Origin: CAVVKW01 sp963761705
GTDB lineage: Bacteria > Verrucomicrobiota > Verrucomicrobiia > Chthoniobacterales > JAATET01
Length of the DNA: 64,000 nt
Reading direction: 5' to 3'
Assembly: GCA_963761705.1 (NCBI GenBank)
Contig: CAVXHK010000001.1
Location: 992,001 to 1,056,000, forward strand
Under the pieces are notes generated by a model that made no database searches, was not told the DNA's origin, and worked only from the letters and a program-made list of their open reading frames with translations. Both the position numbers and the translations under genes were made by a program. Within the stretch, counting starts at the first letter, position 1. Every line of letters begins with the position of its first letter. Below, one piece after another: positions 41,570-50,375 of the stretch.

Positions 41570-42379
41570 ATGAAGCGCTTCGTGATTTTTGGGTTGGTGA
41601 TGGGGTCTCTCGGGTTTTTGCGGGCGGAGGCTCCGACGGAGAATCGGTATGATGTCGTGGCGAAAGTGTTTCAGCCTTTTTGGACCGTGTTGCTCGCGGG
41701 TGGGGAGGGTCGGGACCGGGCGATGGCGCTGAAGATCGTGATGAGCGAGGTGACGGGGCGGCTGCCGAAGGAGTTCGAGGGAGCGACGCTGGACGCGGCG
41801 GCGCAATTTCCGGACAAGGTGAAGCTGGTGGCTCCGGTGCTGGGTGAGCGAATGACGGTGTGCCGGAATGGCGACGAGGTGTGGGCGACGCCGGGGGCGA
41901 AGATCGAGTATCTGCTCAAGCAATTTGCGGGGAAGCTGCCGAAGCCGACGGAGAAAAAGAACACGCCGCTTTTTCTGCCGATCACGGCTCAGCAGGCGAT
42001 TTTTCTGCCGGCGCTGTTCGTGATGGAGGAGGCGGTGACGATCGAGGATCTGGACGGGGAGCCGACGCGGGTGTTGTCGGGTGGGCTGATGCCGGAGCTG
42101 GCGAAGGCGGCGAAGGCGGAAGACTTCCGCGCGTCGATGTGGATCGGCGATGGCTACGTGCCGCGGCAAATCAAGGTGGTGCAGAAAACGTTCACGGCGA
42201 CGGTGAAGATCGAGGATCTGCAGTTTGCGCCGGGCTTTCAGGCGGTGGTGTGGAATCCGCCGGCCGGGGAGACGGACGTTTACCGGACGACGCCGGAGGT
42301 GCTGGAGCAGCTGCTCTTTGTCCTGATGAATTCGGTGCAATCGAAGGAGGGCGAGGAGCCTTGGATGAAGTTGCAGTGA
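41570..42379 (+). CDS. exported protein of unknown function
   Basis: From the ATG at 41570 the product is 269 residues with a signal peptide (MKRFVIFGLVMGSLGFLRAEA) and an otherwise soluble sequence. The central part (FRASMWIGDGYVPRQIKVVQ) and length suggest an outer-membrane lipoprotein-carrier-like fold, but this is only an impression; there is no firm family. It is divergent from exbB with the long hairpin between them. Its stop is followed at once by GGTCGGAAGGTC repeats. Confidence 0.6.
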   Translation: MKRFVIFGLVMGSLGFLRAEAPTENRYDVVAKVFQPFWTVLLAGGEGRDRAMALKIVMSEVTGRLPKEFEGATLDAAAQFPDKVKLVAPVLGERMTVCRNGDEVWATPGAKIEYLLKQFAGKLPKPTEKKNTPLFLPITAQQAIFLPALFVMEEAVTIEDLDGEPTRVLSGGLMPELAKAAKAEDFRASMWIGDGYVPRQIKVVQKTFTATVKIEDLQFAPGFQAVVWNPPAGETDVYRTTPEVLEQLLFVLMNSVQSKEGEEPWMKLQ

Positions 42380-42565
42380 GTGGTCGGAAGGTCTGAAAGT
42401 CGAAGGTCGGAAGGTCTGGAGTGCGCGCTTCGCGCGGGTAGGGGGGGTGCTCTGTGAGCCGCGGATGGTGCTTGGAGCGGTTGGGGGGTGTTTCGTGACG
42501 GGGTTGCACCGGGCAGGATGCCCGGCGCTGCAGGCTGGAAGCCTGCGCTCCCCACCTTCGACCTT
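42380..42565. repeat. intergenic block of GGTCGGAAGGTC and GGCTGGAAGCC repeats
   Basis: Directly after the stop at 42379 come degenerate copies of GGTCGGAAGGTCTGAAAGTCG (about 42383-42420). A hairpin GCCGGGCA...TGCCCGGC follows near 42508-42527, then CAGGCTGGAAGCCTGCGCTCCCC near 42531-42553. The 244-base gap up to 42624 contains no gene. Confidence 0.7.
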
Positions 42566-42623
42566 CGACCGTATCGAATAAATGTCGCGTGACTTGCGTT
42601 GGGGTTGGTCGATACTTCGAACT

Positions 42624-43664
42624 ATGGAAACTCTCGAGCTACTTGGGGTTGCACTGGGGCTGGCAACTCTCGCTGGTCTGAATCTTTATCTGACCGTTTT
42701 CGTCACCGGTCTGGCGGTGCGGATGGATTGGATCTCGCTGGCGGATAAGTATCAGCAGCTGGACATCCTCGCGGAGCCGGCGGTGCTGTGGGTGGCGGGG
42801 ACTCTGTTCGTCCTGGAATTTTTTGCGGACAAGGTGCCATGGGTGGACTCGCTGTGGGACTCGGTGCACACGATCATTCGTCCGGTTGGCGGGGCGATGG
42901 TTGCGATCACCGTGCTGGGCGAGGTGAATCCGGTTTACGACGTGATCGTTGGGTTGCTCGGTGGTGGGATGGCGCTGACTTCGCACGCGGCGAAGGCGGG
43001 CACGCGGTTGCTGGCAAACGCTTCGCCGGAACCGTTCACGAACATTGGGCTGAGTCTCGGGGAGGATGCTTTGGTTCTGGGGGGCTTGGGGTTGGTGGTC
43101 TTTCAACCGCTGGTCGCGCTGGTGTTGGCCGTGGTTGCATTTGGGTTAGCCATTTGGCTCGTGCCGAAAGTCGTGCGGCGGGCGCGGGTGACGCTGTGGT
43201 TCGCTTGGAAATGGGTGGGGCACTTGTTTGGCACGCGGGGTTCGGCGACGGTGGACGGGAGGGCGCTTCCGATGGAGTTGGCGGCGGAGATGCGGCGGAT
43301 CGCGGGGGACGATTGGGTCGCGGAGTTGGCGGTGCCCTGCGTTGCGGGGAGAGGGACGGATCTGCCGAAGCACGCGTTTGGATGGGCGCTGTTGGGGGGT
43401 GGGGCGGACAGTGGAACGGTTTATTTTGCGCGATCGGGGCGGCCTCGCCCGGTGGTCGTGCCGGTGGAATTGGCGGATTGCGAAGTGGATCTGCGCAGGG
43501 GCTGGGTGTCGGACCGAATGCGGGTGAAGCGGGTTGGCGGGGGCGTGGCGCAGGAGCTGCGGTTCGATCGGTCCCGGCGGGAGGTGGCGGAGGAATTGGT
43601 GGAGCGCTTGCGGGTTGGGGGGGCTGTGGCGGTCCGGGAGCCTTTGGAGTTGGCGGGGGTTTGA
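42624..43664 (+). CDS. DUF4126-family membrane protein with C-terminal soluble domain
   Basis: From the ATG at 42624 the product is 346 residues. The first 190 carry four or five membrane segments with conserved stretches GLATLAGLNLYLTVFVTGLA and GGGMALTSHAAKAGTR, typical of DUF4126. The remaining 150 residues form a soluble domain with basic ends that I do not recognise. The upstream in-frame ATG at 42582 has no leader support. The family function is unknown; it sits alone on this strand, between repeats and a TTG-started VWA gene. Confidence 0.75.
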   Translation: METLELLGVALGLATLAGLNLYLTVFVTGLAVRMDWISLADKYQQLDILAEPAVLWVAGTLFVLEFFADKVPWVDSLWDSVHTIIRPVGGAMVAITVLGEVNPVYDVIVGLLGGGMALTSHAAKAGTRLLANASPEPFTNIGLSLGEDALVLGGLGLVVFQPLVALVLAVVAFGLAIWLVPKVVRRARVTLWFAWKWVGHLFGTRGSATVDGRALPMELAAEMRRIAGDDWVAELAVPCVAGRGTDLPKHAFGWALLGGGADSGTVYFARSGRPRPVVVPVELADCEVDLRRGWVSDRMRVKRVGGGVAQELRFDRSRREVAEELVERLRVGGAVAVREPLELAGV

Positions 43665-43732
43665 GGGAGGTTCTGAGGCTTCGCCGTTGGGTTGGGTCAG
43701 GGATTCACGTTCGCCGTTCCTGGAGGTAGATT

Positions 43733-46099
43733 TTGCGGCGTCGGTGGCCTTTGGTTTTGCGCGGGTCGATCGGGTTGCTGCTCGTTCTCAGCCTTTGCGG
43801 GATGGGGTGGGATCGGGAGGAGGGGGAAGTTGGGGTTTTTGTGGTGAGGGACGAGTCGGCTAGCGTGTCGCCGACCGGGCGGGAGGTGGCGGTGGATTTT
43901 GTCGAGGGCTTGGCAGGGGAGAGGGTGCGCGAGCTTTCGTTTGAGGATGAGTCGGTGGGGGAAGCTCTTACTCGGGCGGCGGCTTTGCGGTGGGATGATC
44001 GCCCGACCCGGTTGGTCTTGGAAACGGACGGGGTGGCGATCTCGGCGGAGGATGAAGCGGTGGCCCGACGACTGGCGGCGGCGGGGGTTCCCGTGGATGT
44101 CGTGAGGCTGGATCGTGAGCGGGATCCGGAGGTGGAAGTCGACGGGGTGGAGGTGCCGCGGGTGGTGCAGCCGGGGCAGGCTTTTGACGTGGCGGCGATG
44201 GTGCGCGCGAACCGGGCGGGGGCGGTGGGGTTGCGGCTGTATCAGGATGGTTTGTTGATCGGGGAGCGGACGGAGAAGTTGGTCGCGGGGGAGAATCGGG
44301 TGATTTTCGCGGACGTGGCGGGGGCTGGAACGGAGCTGCGGGTGGAGGTGGTCGCGGAGGGGGGTGACGTTTTTGTCGAAAACAACGTGGCGGTTGCGCG
44401 GGTGTCGGCTGCACGGAGCGCGCGGGTGCTGGTGTTGGATCCGCAGCCGGAGCGGATGGAGTGGTTGGCGGGGACGTTGCGGGCGGCGGAGTTTGACGTG
44501 GAGGTCAGGCCGACGGGATCGGCTCCGGACCGGGTGGAGGATTTTGGGCGCTTCGATCTGGTGGTGTTGAGTGACAGTGGGGCGGGGGAGCTGGGGGATG
44601 GGCGGATGCGGGCGCTGCGCTCCTGGGTGTTGGATCTGGGGGGTGGGTTGATCTTGTCGGGTGGGGAAAATGGCTTTGCGGCGGGGGGTTACTACGACAC
44701 GCCGTTGGCGGAGTTGTCGCCGGTGGAGATCGCTTACGAGGACGGGGCTGAGCTGCCGGTGGCGGCGCTGATGATCGCGCTGGATCGCTCGGGATCGATG
44801 GCGGCGACGGTCGGCGGCGGTGGGCAAACGAAGATGATGCTGGCCAACGAGGGAGTGGTGCGGGCGCTGGATGCGTTGCAGGCGAAGGATCTTTTTGGGG
44901 TGTTGGCGGTGGACACGGAGGCACGGGGGGTGGTGCCGTTGGGACGGTTGACGGACCGGAAGTTGGTGGCTGAACGGGTGGTGGGGATTCAGTCGGGTGG
45001 CGGCGGGATCTACGTGACGACGGCGATGGTGGCGCTCTACCGGGCGTTGCGGGAGGCGGACGCGCGGATCAAGCACGTGATCCTTTTTTCGGACGCGGCG
45101 GATGCGGAGGAAAAGGAGGCCGGGGGAATGGCGGCGCTGGATCTGGCGGGGGCGATGCTGGCGCAGCGGATCACGGTGTCGGTGGTGGCTTTGGGGAGTG
45201 ACGAGGACCGGGATACGGAATTTCTGCGGACCCTCGCCGAGCGGGGCGGTGGGCGGTTTTACCTGACTTCGGATGCGCTATCGCTGCCGCGGATCTTCGC
45301 GGAGGAGTCGTTGCGGGCGACGCGGACAAATCTCGTGGAGGATGCGTTGCAGCCAGTGGTCGTGGGGGTGGGGGATGAGATCGGCGGGGTTGACTGGGCG
45401 GCGGCTCCGTTTTTGCTGGGTTACAACGCGACGAGTTCGAAAGCGGGGGCACGGACTTTGTTGGCGACCGAGCGGGGGGAGCCGTTGCTGGCGACGGCGC
45501 GGGTGGGACTGGGAACGGTCGCGGCGTTTACGAGTGATCTGAAAGGTCGGTGGACGGGGGATTGGTTGGGGTGGCCGGGCTTTGGAAAGCTGGTGACGCA
45601 GTTGGCGCGGGCGGTGGCGCCGGGGGCGGACGCGGAGGGGGTGGTGGCGCGGGTCGAGACGACCGGTGGTCGTGCTAGGGTGGTGGTCGATGCGAACGAT
45701 GCGTTGGGGAGGTTTGTCGATGGCGCGGCGGTCGAGGTGACCAGGCTGGCGGACGGGCGAACGATGCCGGCGGACCAGGTCGGGCCGGGACGGTATGCGG
45801 CGGAGTTCGCGGGTGGGGGCGAGGCATTTTCGGTGCGGGTCGGAGACGGGGATGCCGTTCTCACGCGAAGCCGCGAAGGCGCGAAGGTGGCTGGTGAGTT
45901 TGCGGTGTTAAAAGACGCGGGGCCGGGGATCGAGCGTCTGGCGGCGGCTGGGGGTGGGATGGTGGATCCGGGGGCGGAGGAGGTCTTTCGCTCAACGGGG
46001 GCGGGGGTGGTGACGCGGGTGGATCTGTCGGTGTGGTTTCTGGTGGTGGCTCTTTGTTTGTTCCCCGTCGACGTTTGGTCGCGGCGGCGGTTGGGGTGA
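43733..46099 (+). CDS. large membrane-anchored VWA-domain protein, paralogue of the 26090-28588 gene
   Basis: The 788-residue product starts with TTG at 43733, supported by a GGAGG six bases upstream. It has an N-terminal membrane segment (LRGSIGLLLVLSLCGMGW), a degenerate first VWA region, an amidotransferase-like region and a VWA domain opening IALDRSGSMAATVG (MIDAS, near residue 350), followed by KMMLANEGVVRAL; it ends with a membrane segment and basic residues. The central part aligns with the 832-residue protein of the MoxR cluster. A 27-base dispersed repeat at 45860-45886 is translated in frame as LTRSREGAK. Confidence 0.8.
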   Translation: MRRRWPLVLRGSIGLLLVLSLCGMGWDREEGEVGVFVVRDESASVSPTGREVAVDFVEGLAGERVRELSFEDESVGEALTRAAALRWDDRPTRLVLETDGVAISAEDEAVARRLAAAGVPVDVVRLDRERDPEVEVDGVEVPRVVQPGQAFDVAAMVRANRAGAVGLRLYQDGLLIGERTEKLVAGENRVIFADVAGAGTELRVEVVAEGGDVFVENNVAVARVSAARSARVLVLDPQPERMEWLAGTLRAAEFDVEVRPTGSAPDRVEDFGRFDLVVLSDSGAGELGDGRMRALRSWVLDLGGGLILSGGENGFAAGGYYDTPLAELSPVEIAYEDGAELPVAALMIALDRSGSMAATVGGGGQTKMMLANEGVVRALDALQAKDLFGVLAVDTEARGVVPLGRLTDRKLVAERVVGIQSGGGGIYVTTAMVALYRALREADARIKHVILFSDAADAEEKEAGGMAALDLAGAMLAQRITVSVVALGSDEDRDTEFLRTLAERGGGRFYLTSDALSLPRIFAEESLRATRTNLVEDALQPVVVGVGDEIGGVDWAAAPFLLGYNATSSKAGARTLLATERGEPLLATARVGLGTVAAFTSDLKGRWTGDWLGWPGFGKLVTQLARAVAPGADAEGVVARVETTGGRARVVVDANDALGRFVDGAAVEVTRLADGRTMPADQVGPGRYAAEFAGGGEAFSVRVGDGDAVLTRSREGAKVAGEFAVLKDAGPGIERLAAAGGGMVDPGAEEVFRSTGAGVVTRVDLSVWFLVVALCLFPVDVWSRRRLG

Positions 46100-46127
46100 A
46101 GAAATGGGCGGGCAGGGGGTGGCCGCC

Positions 46128-47287
46128 CTACCGTAGGAGGTCGGCGCAGACCTTTTTGGCGTCGAGGTGAGTCTCGGCGAACGTTTTGGCGGCGGCGCCG
46201 TGTTGGGCGTAATTGGCGGCGACCTTGGCGATGGCGGTGGCGGCATCTTCGAGGGTGGTGAAGGGGAGGATGCCGTCGCCGGATGGGAGGTGGTCGGTCC
46301 AGCCGGTGTCCTGGACGACGACGGGCTTGCCGAGCGCGAGGTAACAGGCGGAGCGGCAAGAGAACCAGCCGCTGTGGCTTTTGACGTAGCCGTTTTTGGC
46401 GATGCTCCACTCGGCTTTGCTGTTGGCGAGGAAGTCGTGGTAGGTGGCGTAGTCGGGGAGGTGGGCGTCGGGTTCGATGATCTGCCACCCGGCGGCTTCG
46501 ATCTCGGCGGTGGGGCGGGAGCGGCCGACGCCCTGGCCCATGGCGAGAACGAATTTCTCGTCGGTGTGTTTGGGGAGGTCGAGGAAGCGGCGGAACTCGA
46601 GGTCTTTGTTGCCGTAGGTCTCGCCGTCGAATTCTTGCGGGGGGTAGCTGGCCCAGTTCATGACGGTGGTCCAGGCGTCGCGGGCGACGTGGGTCGCGGA
46701 GGGTGGGAGGAGATTTTTCTTCCACCAATCGAGCGCGATGGGCTGAACGGTGGGTTTCCAATCGAAGCCGGCGGTGGGGACTTTGCACCCGGGTTGGCCG
46801 ACGTTGAGGCCGAAGGTGAGGTGGTCGGTGTGGGCGCGAAGGTGGTCGATGTAGCCGCTCCGTTCGAGATTCGTCAGGCCGATGTGGGTGAACATGGGGT
46901 CGCCGTCGACGAAGAGTTTGCGGGGGATGGCGGCGGTGCAATCGCGGAGCCAGCAGGCGCCGGAGACGTTGACGAGGACGTCGGCAGAGCGGATGACGGA
47001 CTCGCTGGCGGCTCCGACCGGGCCGTGGTAGGTGTCGGTGGCTTCGTTGCGGTAGATCCAGCGGTCGCCGAGGTCGAACTCGTGCATGACGCGCTCGAGG
47101 TAGTTGACGTTGTGCGTGCAGTCGGCGGAGGCGCCTGAGCGACGGGGTCGTAGGCCCAGGTGGCGGTGTCCTCGAGATACCAGACGTCGTGGCCGAGGTC
47201 GCGGAAGCCGAGGACGTATTGGACGTAGTCCCAGGTGACGCCGCCGAAGGCGTAGTTGCCGATGAGGCCGGTGACGAGGATGCGCAT
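46128..47287 (-). pseudogene. glycosyltransferase-like protein, frame-broken near residue 50
   Basis: From the ATG at 47287 the sense is MRILVTGLIGNYAFGGVTWD and on to TWAYDPVAQ. It then moves to another frame as ASADCTHNVNYLERVMHEFD and runs to the stop at 46128. About 386 residues would result if one base were added near 47140. The C-terminal half (AEWSIAKNGYVKSHSGWFSC, then ACYLALGKPVVVQDTGW, ILPFTTLEDA) is like the donor-binding half of GT-B glycosyltransferases and is paralogous to the divergent gene at 47480. Substrate unknown. Confidence 0.65.
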
Positions 47288-47399
47288 CGGGTGAGCTTGG
47301 CGGGGTGGGTTGAGAGTTGAAAGTTGAGAGTTGAGTGGGCGCTCCGGCTCCCTCGCGTCTTTCGCCGCGGGTGTGGGTTGGGTGGTTTGAACGTTCTTC

Positions 47400-47470
47400 T
47401 CTCACGGCGTTGCGCCGGGCAGGGATGCCCGGCGCGGACGGGCTGGAAGCCCGTGCTCCCCGGGGTGTAG
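47400..47470. repeat. GC-rich hairpin repeat between the divergent glycosyltransferase-like genes
   Basis: Contains CGCCGGGCA...TGCCCGGCG (about 47413-47434) and CGGGCTGGAAGCCCG followed by TGCTCCCC (about 47439-47461). It ends about 20 bases before the next ATG. Confidence 0.7.
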
Positions 47471-47479
47471 GGTTGGCGG

Positions 47480-48616
47480 ATGAAAATTGTGATTGGGGTG
47501 GGGATTGCGGCGCAGCCGATCTCGGCGGTGGGGATCGCTTGGACGGCTCTCAATTGGCCGCTGGGTTTCCGAGAATTGGGTTGGGAGGTTTGGGTGGTGG
47601 AGGGTTTGGATTCCTCCAAGTGCGTGGACTTGGAATGGAACTCGGTGCCGTTCGAGGGGTCGGCGAACGAGGCGCACTGGGGGACGATGATGGGGGCGTT
47701 TGGGTTGGAGGGGTGCTCGACTTTGTTGGTCGATGGGGTGGCGGCGAACCTGGAGGAGTTGCGGGATTTCGCGGCGGAGGCGGACGTTTTTCTCAACTAC
47801 TCGGGGCACTTCAAATCGCCGGAGGTTGAGTTTCCGAAGGCGGTGAAAGTGTATTTGGACGGGGATCCGGCTTTCTCGCAGGCGTGGGTGGAGAGTTACG
47901 ACTGCGACATGAACTTTGCGGCGCACGACCGGTTCGTGACGGTGGGGACGACTTGGGATTCGTCGGATCGGTTTGCCGCGGATTGCGGGATCGAGTGGGT
48001 GCCGACGTTTCCGCCGGTGACGTTGCGGTATTGGCCGTTCGAGCCGCTGAACGGGTTTGGGCGATTTACGACGATCGCGCACTGGGAGGGTTACAAAAAT
48101 TCCGAGTGGGGTGGAAAGTGGTTGACGGGGAAGCGGGAGGAATTTCAGCGCTTCGTGGACGTGCCGCGGTCGGTGTCGAAGCCAATCGAGTTGGCGATGA
48201 GCGTGTGGGATCATCGCTCGGAACTGGGCCCGTTTCGCGAGGCGGGGTGGGAGCTGCGGGAGGCGCGGGAGGTGTGTTCGTCGCTGGACGCTTACGCGGC
48301 GTTTCTGCGGGGATCGTCGGCGGAGTTTTCCGTGGCGAAGGGGGGATACGTGCTTTCGCGGGCGGGGTGGTTCAGCGATCGGAGCGTGTGCTACGCGGCG
48401 CTGGGGCGGCCGCTCGTGTTGCAGGACACGGGGGTGAGCGCGTTGCTTCCGGAGGGAGCGGGGTATTTTCCGTTCACGACGCCCAGGGAAGCGGTGGCGG
48501 CTTGCGAGCGGGTGGTGGGAGATTTTGCGAATCAGCAGCGGGCGGCGCGGCGGCTGGCGGAGGAGTTTTTTGCCAGCGAGGTTGTGCTGACGAAACTGCT
48601 CGAGAGAGTGATGTGA
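47480..48616 (+). CDS. GT-B glycosyltransferase-like protein
   Basis: The 378-residue protein starts MKIVIGVGIAAQPISAVGIA and has a C-terminal half with FSVAKGGYVLSRAGWFSDRS, CYAALGRPLVLQDTGVSALL and YFPFTTPREA. This pattern matches its divergent neighbour and fits the nucleotide-sugar binding half of GT-B enzymes. There is no signal peptide. The acceptor and donor are unknown; linkage to its paralogue suggests two steps of one glycan. It is intact. Confidence 0.65.
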   Translation: MKIVIGVGIAAQPISAVGIAWTALNWPLGFRELGWEVWVVEGLDSSKCVDLEWNSVPFEGSANEAHWGTMMGAFGLEGCSTLLVDGVAANLEELRDFAAEADVFLNYSGHFKSPEVEFPKAVKVYLDGDPAFSQAWVESYDCDMNFAAHDRFVTVGTTWDSSDRFAADCGIEWVPTFPPVTLRYWPFEPLNGFGRFTTIAHWEGYKNSEWGGKWLTGKREEFQRFVDVPRSVSKPIELAMSVWDHRSELGPFREAGWELREAREVCSSLDAYAAFLRGSSAEFSVAKGGYVLSRAGWFSDRSVCYAALGRPLVLQDTGVSALLPEGAGYFPFTTPREAVAACERVVGDFANQQRAARRLAEEFFASEVVLTKLLERVM

Positions 48617-48665
48617 TGCGGTCGAAGGTCGGAGCGTCGATCTTTGAATCGTTGGGGCGACGGTT

Positions 48666-49994
48666 TTAGGATTTTTCGGAGGCGAGGATCTCACCCTCGG
48701 TGAGGGTTTTGCCGCCGTAGGTCTCCTTGAGAAAGACACAGGCTCCGATGCCGAGGAGGGAGAGGGCGGGGAGGAGGATCATGGCGTAGCGAAAGTCGGT
48801 GGCGGAGAAGTCGCCGCTGGCGATGGCGGTCTGGGAGCCGGAGAAGTGGTCGAGGAGAACGCCGACGAGGGGCTGAAGGAGGCCGCCGAGGAGCATGACG
48901 ATCATGTTCACGCAGGCGATGGAAGTCGCGGCGGCGGGCAGGGGATTGGCTTCCAGGCCGGCGGCGAACCCGACGACCTGGACGCTGGAGGCGAGGCCGA
49001 TGGCGAGCAGGAGAACGATCATGCCCGGGACGGTGGTCGGCGGTGCGAGGACCAGGAAAATGGTGGTGAGGAGGGTGAGTGCGGTGGAGCCCAGCAGCAT
49101 GGCGCGGCGGCGGCCGAGGTGGTCGGAGAGCCAGCCGGCGGCGGGGCCGCCGATGAGCCAGCCGACGTAGAGGACGGAGATGAGCCGGGCGGCGTCGACG
49201 ACGCTGATCCCGGAGACGGCGTGGAGATACGGAACGCCCCAGAGGCCGCCGAAGACGGAGAGCGGGAGGTAGAGGCAGGAGGCGACGAAGCCGATGACCC
49301 AGGTCTGGGGATTGAGCAGAACACCGCGGAGGTGGCCGAACATGCGGGAAAACGAACCGCTGCGCGTGGCGGTCGCGCTTTTTTTCTGACGTGGAGTGGT
49401 GGGGGGCTTCGGAAGAAGGAAAAAGATGGCGGCGGCGACGATGAGGCCGAAGAGGGCGGCGCCGCGGAGGGAGGCCTGCCAGCCGAGGGCGGCGACAAAC
49501 TCCGCGACGGCGGCGTTGCCGATGATGGCTCCGACCATGCCGAGGGCGGTGGTGAGGCCGGAGATGAGGGCCATGCGGGCGGGCGGAAACCACTGGGCGG
49601 CGGCATGCATCGCGCCGACGAAGGCAAAGGCCGAGCCGCTCCCCTGGAGCAGGCGGGCGGTGAGGAGGATGACGGGGGAGCCGCCGACGATTTCGAGGAA
49701 GCAGCCGGCGACGCAGAGCAGGACGGCTGGGACGAGGACGCGGCGAGTGCCCCATTCGTCGAGGAGGCCGCCGACGACGAGCTGAAGCGGAGCGTAGATG
49801 TAGTAGTAGGCTCCGAGGGCGGCTCCAAGGCCGGCGGCGCTCAGGTGGAAGGAGCGTTGGAGCTCGGGTTCCATGACCGAGGGAGCAACGCGAATGAGGA
49901 ATTCGTAGAGGTAGAAGAGCGAGACAACGCCCCAGGCGATCCAGCCGGTCAAGCGGTGGCGGGAGGGTGCTTGATCTTCCGCGGTCGTCTGCAC
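48666..49994 (-). CDS. major facilitator superfamily transporter
   Basis: The 442-residue protein has twelve predicted membrane segments with the MFS loop 2-3 motif GGLLDEWGTRR and its duplicate GWLSDHLGRRRAM after segment 8. The N-terminal SLFYLYEFLIRVAPSVM is typical of a group of organic-anion-type MFS permeases in Gammaproteobacteria and others. The substrate cannot be inferred. It is the only gene on its transcript as far as can be seen; a short repeat precedes the convergent gene end. Confidence 0.85.
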   Translation of the reverse strand: MQTTAEDQAPSRHRLTGWIAWGVVSLFYLYEFLIRVAPSVMEPELQRSFHLSAAGLGAALGAYYYIYAPLQLVVGGLLDEWGTRRVLVPAVLLCVAGCFLEIVGGSPVILLTARLLQGSGSAFAFVGAMHAAAQWFPPARMALISGLTTALGMVGAIIGNAAVAEFVAALGWQASLRGAALFGLIVAAAIFFLLPKPPTTPRQKKSATATRSGSFSRMFGHLRGVLLNPQTWVIGFVASCLYLPLSVFGGLWGVPYLHAVSGISVVDAARLISVLYVGWLIGGPAAGWLSDHLGRRRAMLLGSTALTLLTTIFLVLAPPTTVPGMIVLLLAIGLASSVQVVGFAAGLEANPLPAAATSIACVNMIVMLLGGLLQPLVGVLLDHFSGSQTAIASGDFSATDFRYAMILLPALSLLGIGACVFLKETYGGKTLTEGEILASEKS

Positions 49995-50070
49995 GGGCCG
50001 CAGTGTGGCGGTTGGTTGCCGAAAAGGGAAGCGAGCTTCGCGGTCGGGCGGCTCGGAGGGTCGGGGCGGG

Positions 50071-50373
50071 TCAGAGATACTTCTCGCCGCGGACGACTTC
50101 GATGTCTTGGAGGAAGGTGATGAAGCCGGGTCGGTCGAAGTAGAGGTCGGCGATGGCGGTGAGGATGGCGTCGGCGGTGGCGGGGCTGGCGATGACTTCG
50201 ATGCGGACGTTGGAGCCTTCCCAGTCGAGGGGCCGGTGGCCGCGGGTGCCCTGACCGTGGGCGTCGGTGAGGGTGTAGCCGGTCGCGCCGAGGGCGAGGA
50301 TTTTTTTCGTGAGTTCGTCGGCCCAGAGCCGGTCGGCGACGATGGTGACGAGCTTGAGTGGGGTGAGCTTCAT
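50071..50373 (-). CDS. PII-like regulator of SbtA (SbtB type)
   Basis: The 100-residue protein (MKLTPLKLVTIVADRLWADE at the start, later IEVIASPATADAILTAIAD) has the ferredoxin-like PII length and fold pattern. It lies two bases after the sbtA-like gene, as sbtB does in cyanobacteria. SbtB binds adenine nucleotides and controls the transporter. The C-terminus ends RGEKYL without the redox-active CGPxGC loop of some cyanobacterial SbtB. A longer open frame upstream is a shadow of sbtA. Confidence 0.75.
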   Translation of the reverse strand: MKLTPLKLVTIVADRLWADELTKKILALGATGYTLTDAHGQGTRGHRPLDWEGSNVRIEVIASPATADAILTAIADLYFDRPGFITFLQDIEVVRGEKYL

Positions 50374-50375
50374 GG

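Noticed and set aside
45421..47796. Minus-strand 791-codon frame
   Set aside because: Arg/Pro-rich shadow of the VWA and glycosyltransferase-like genes.
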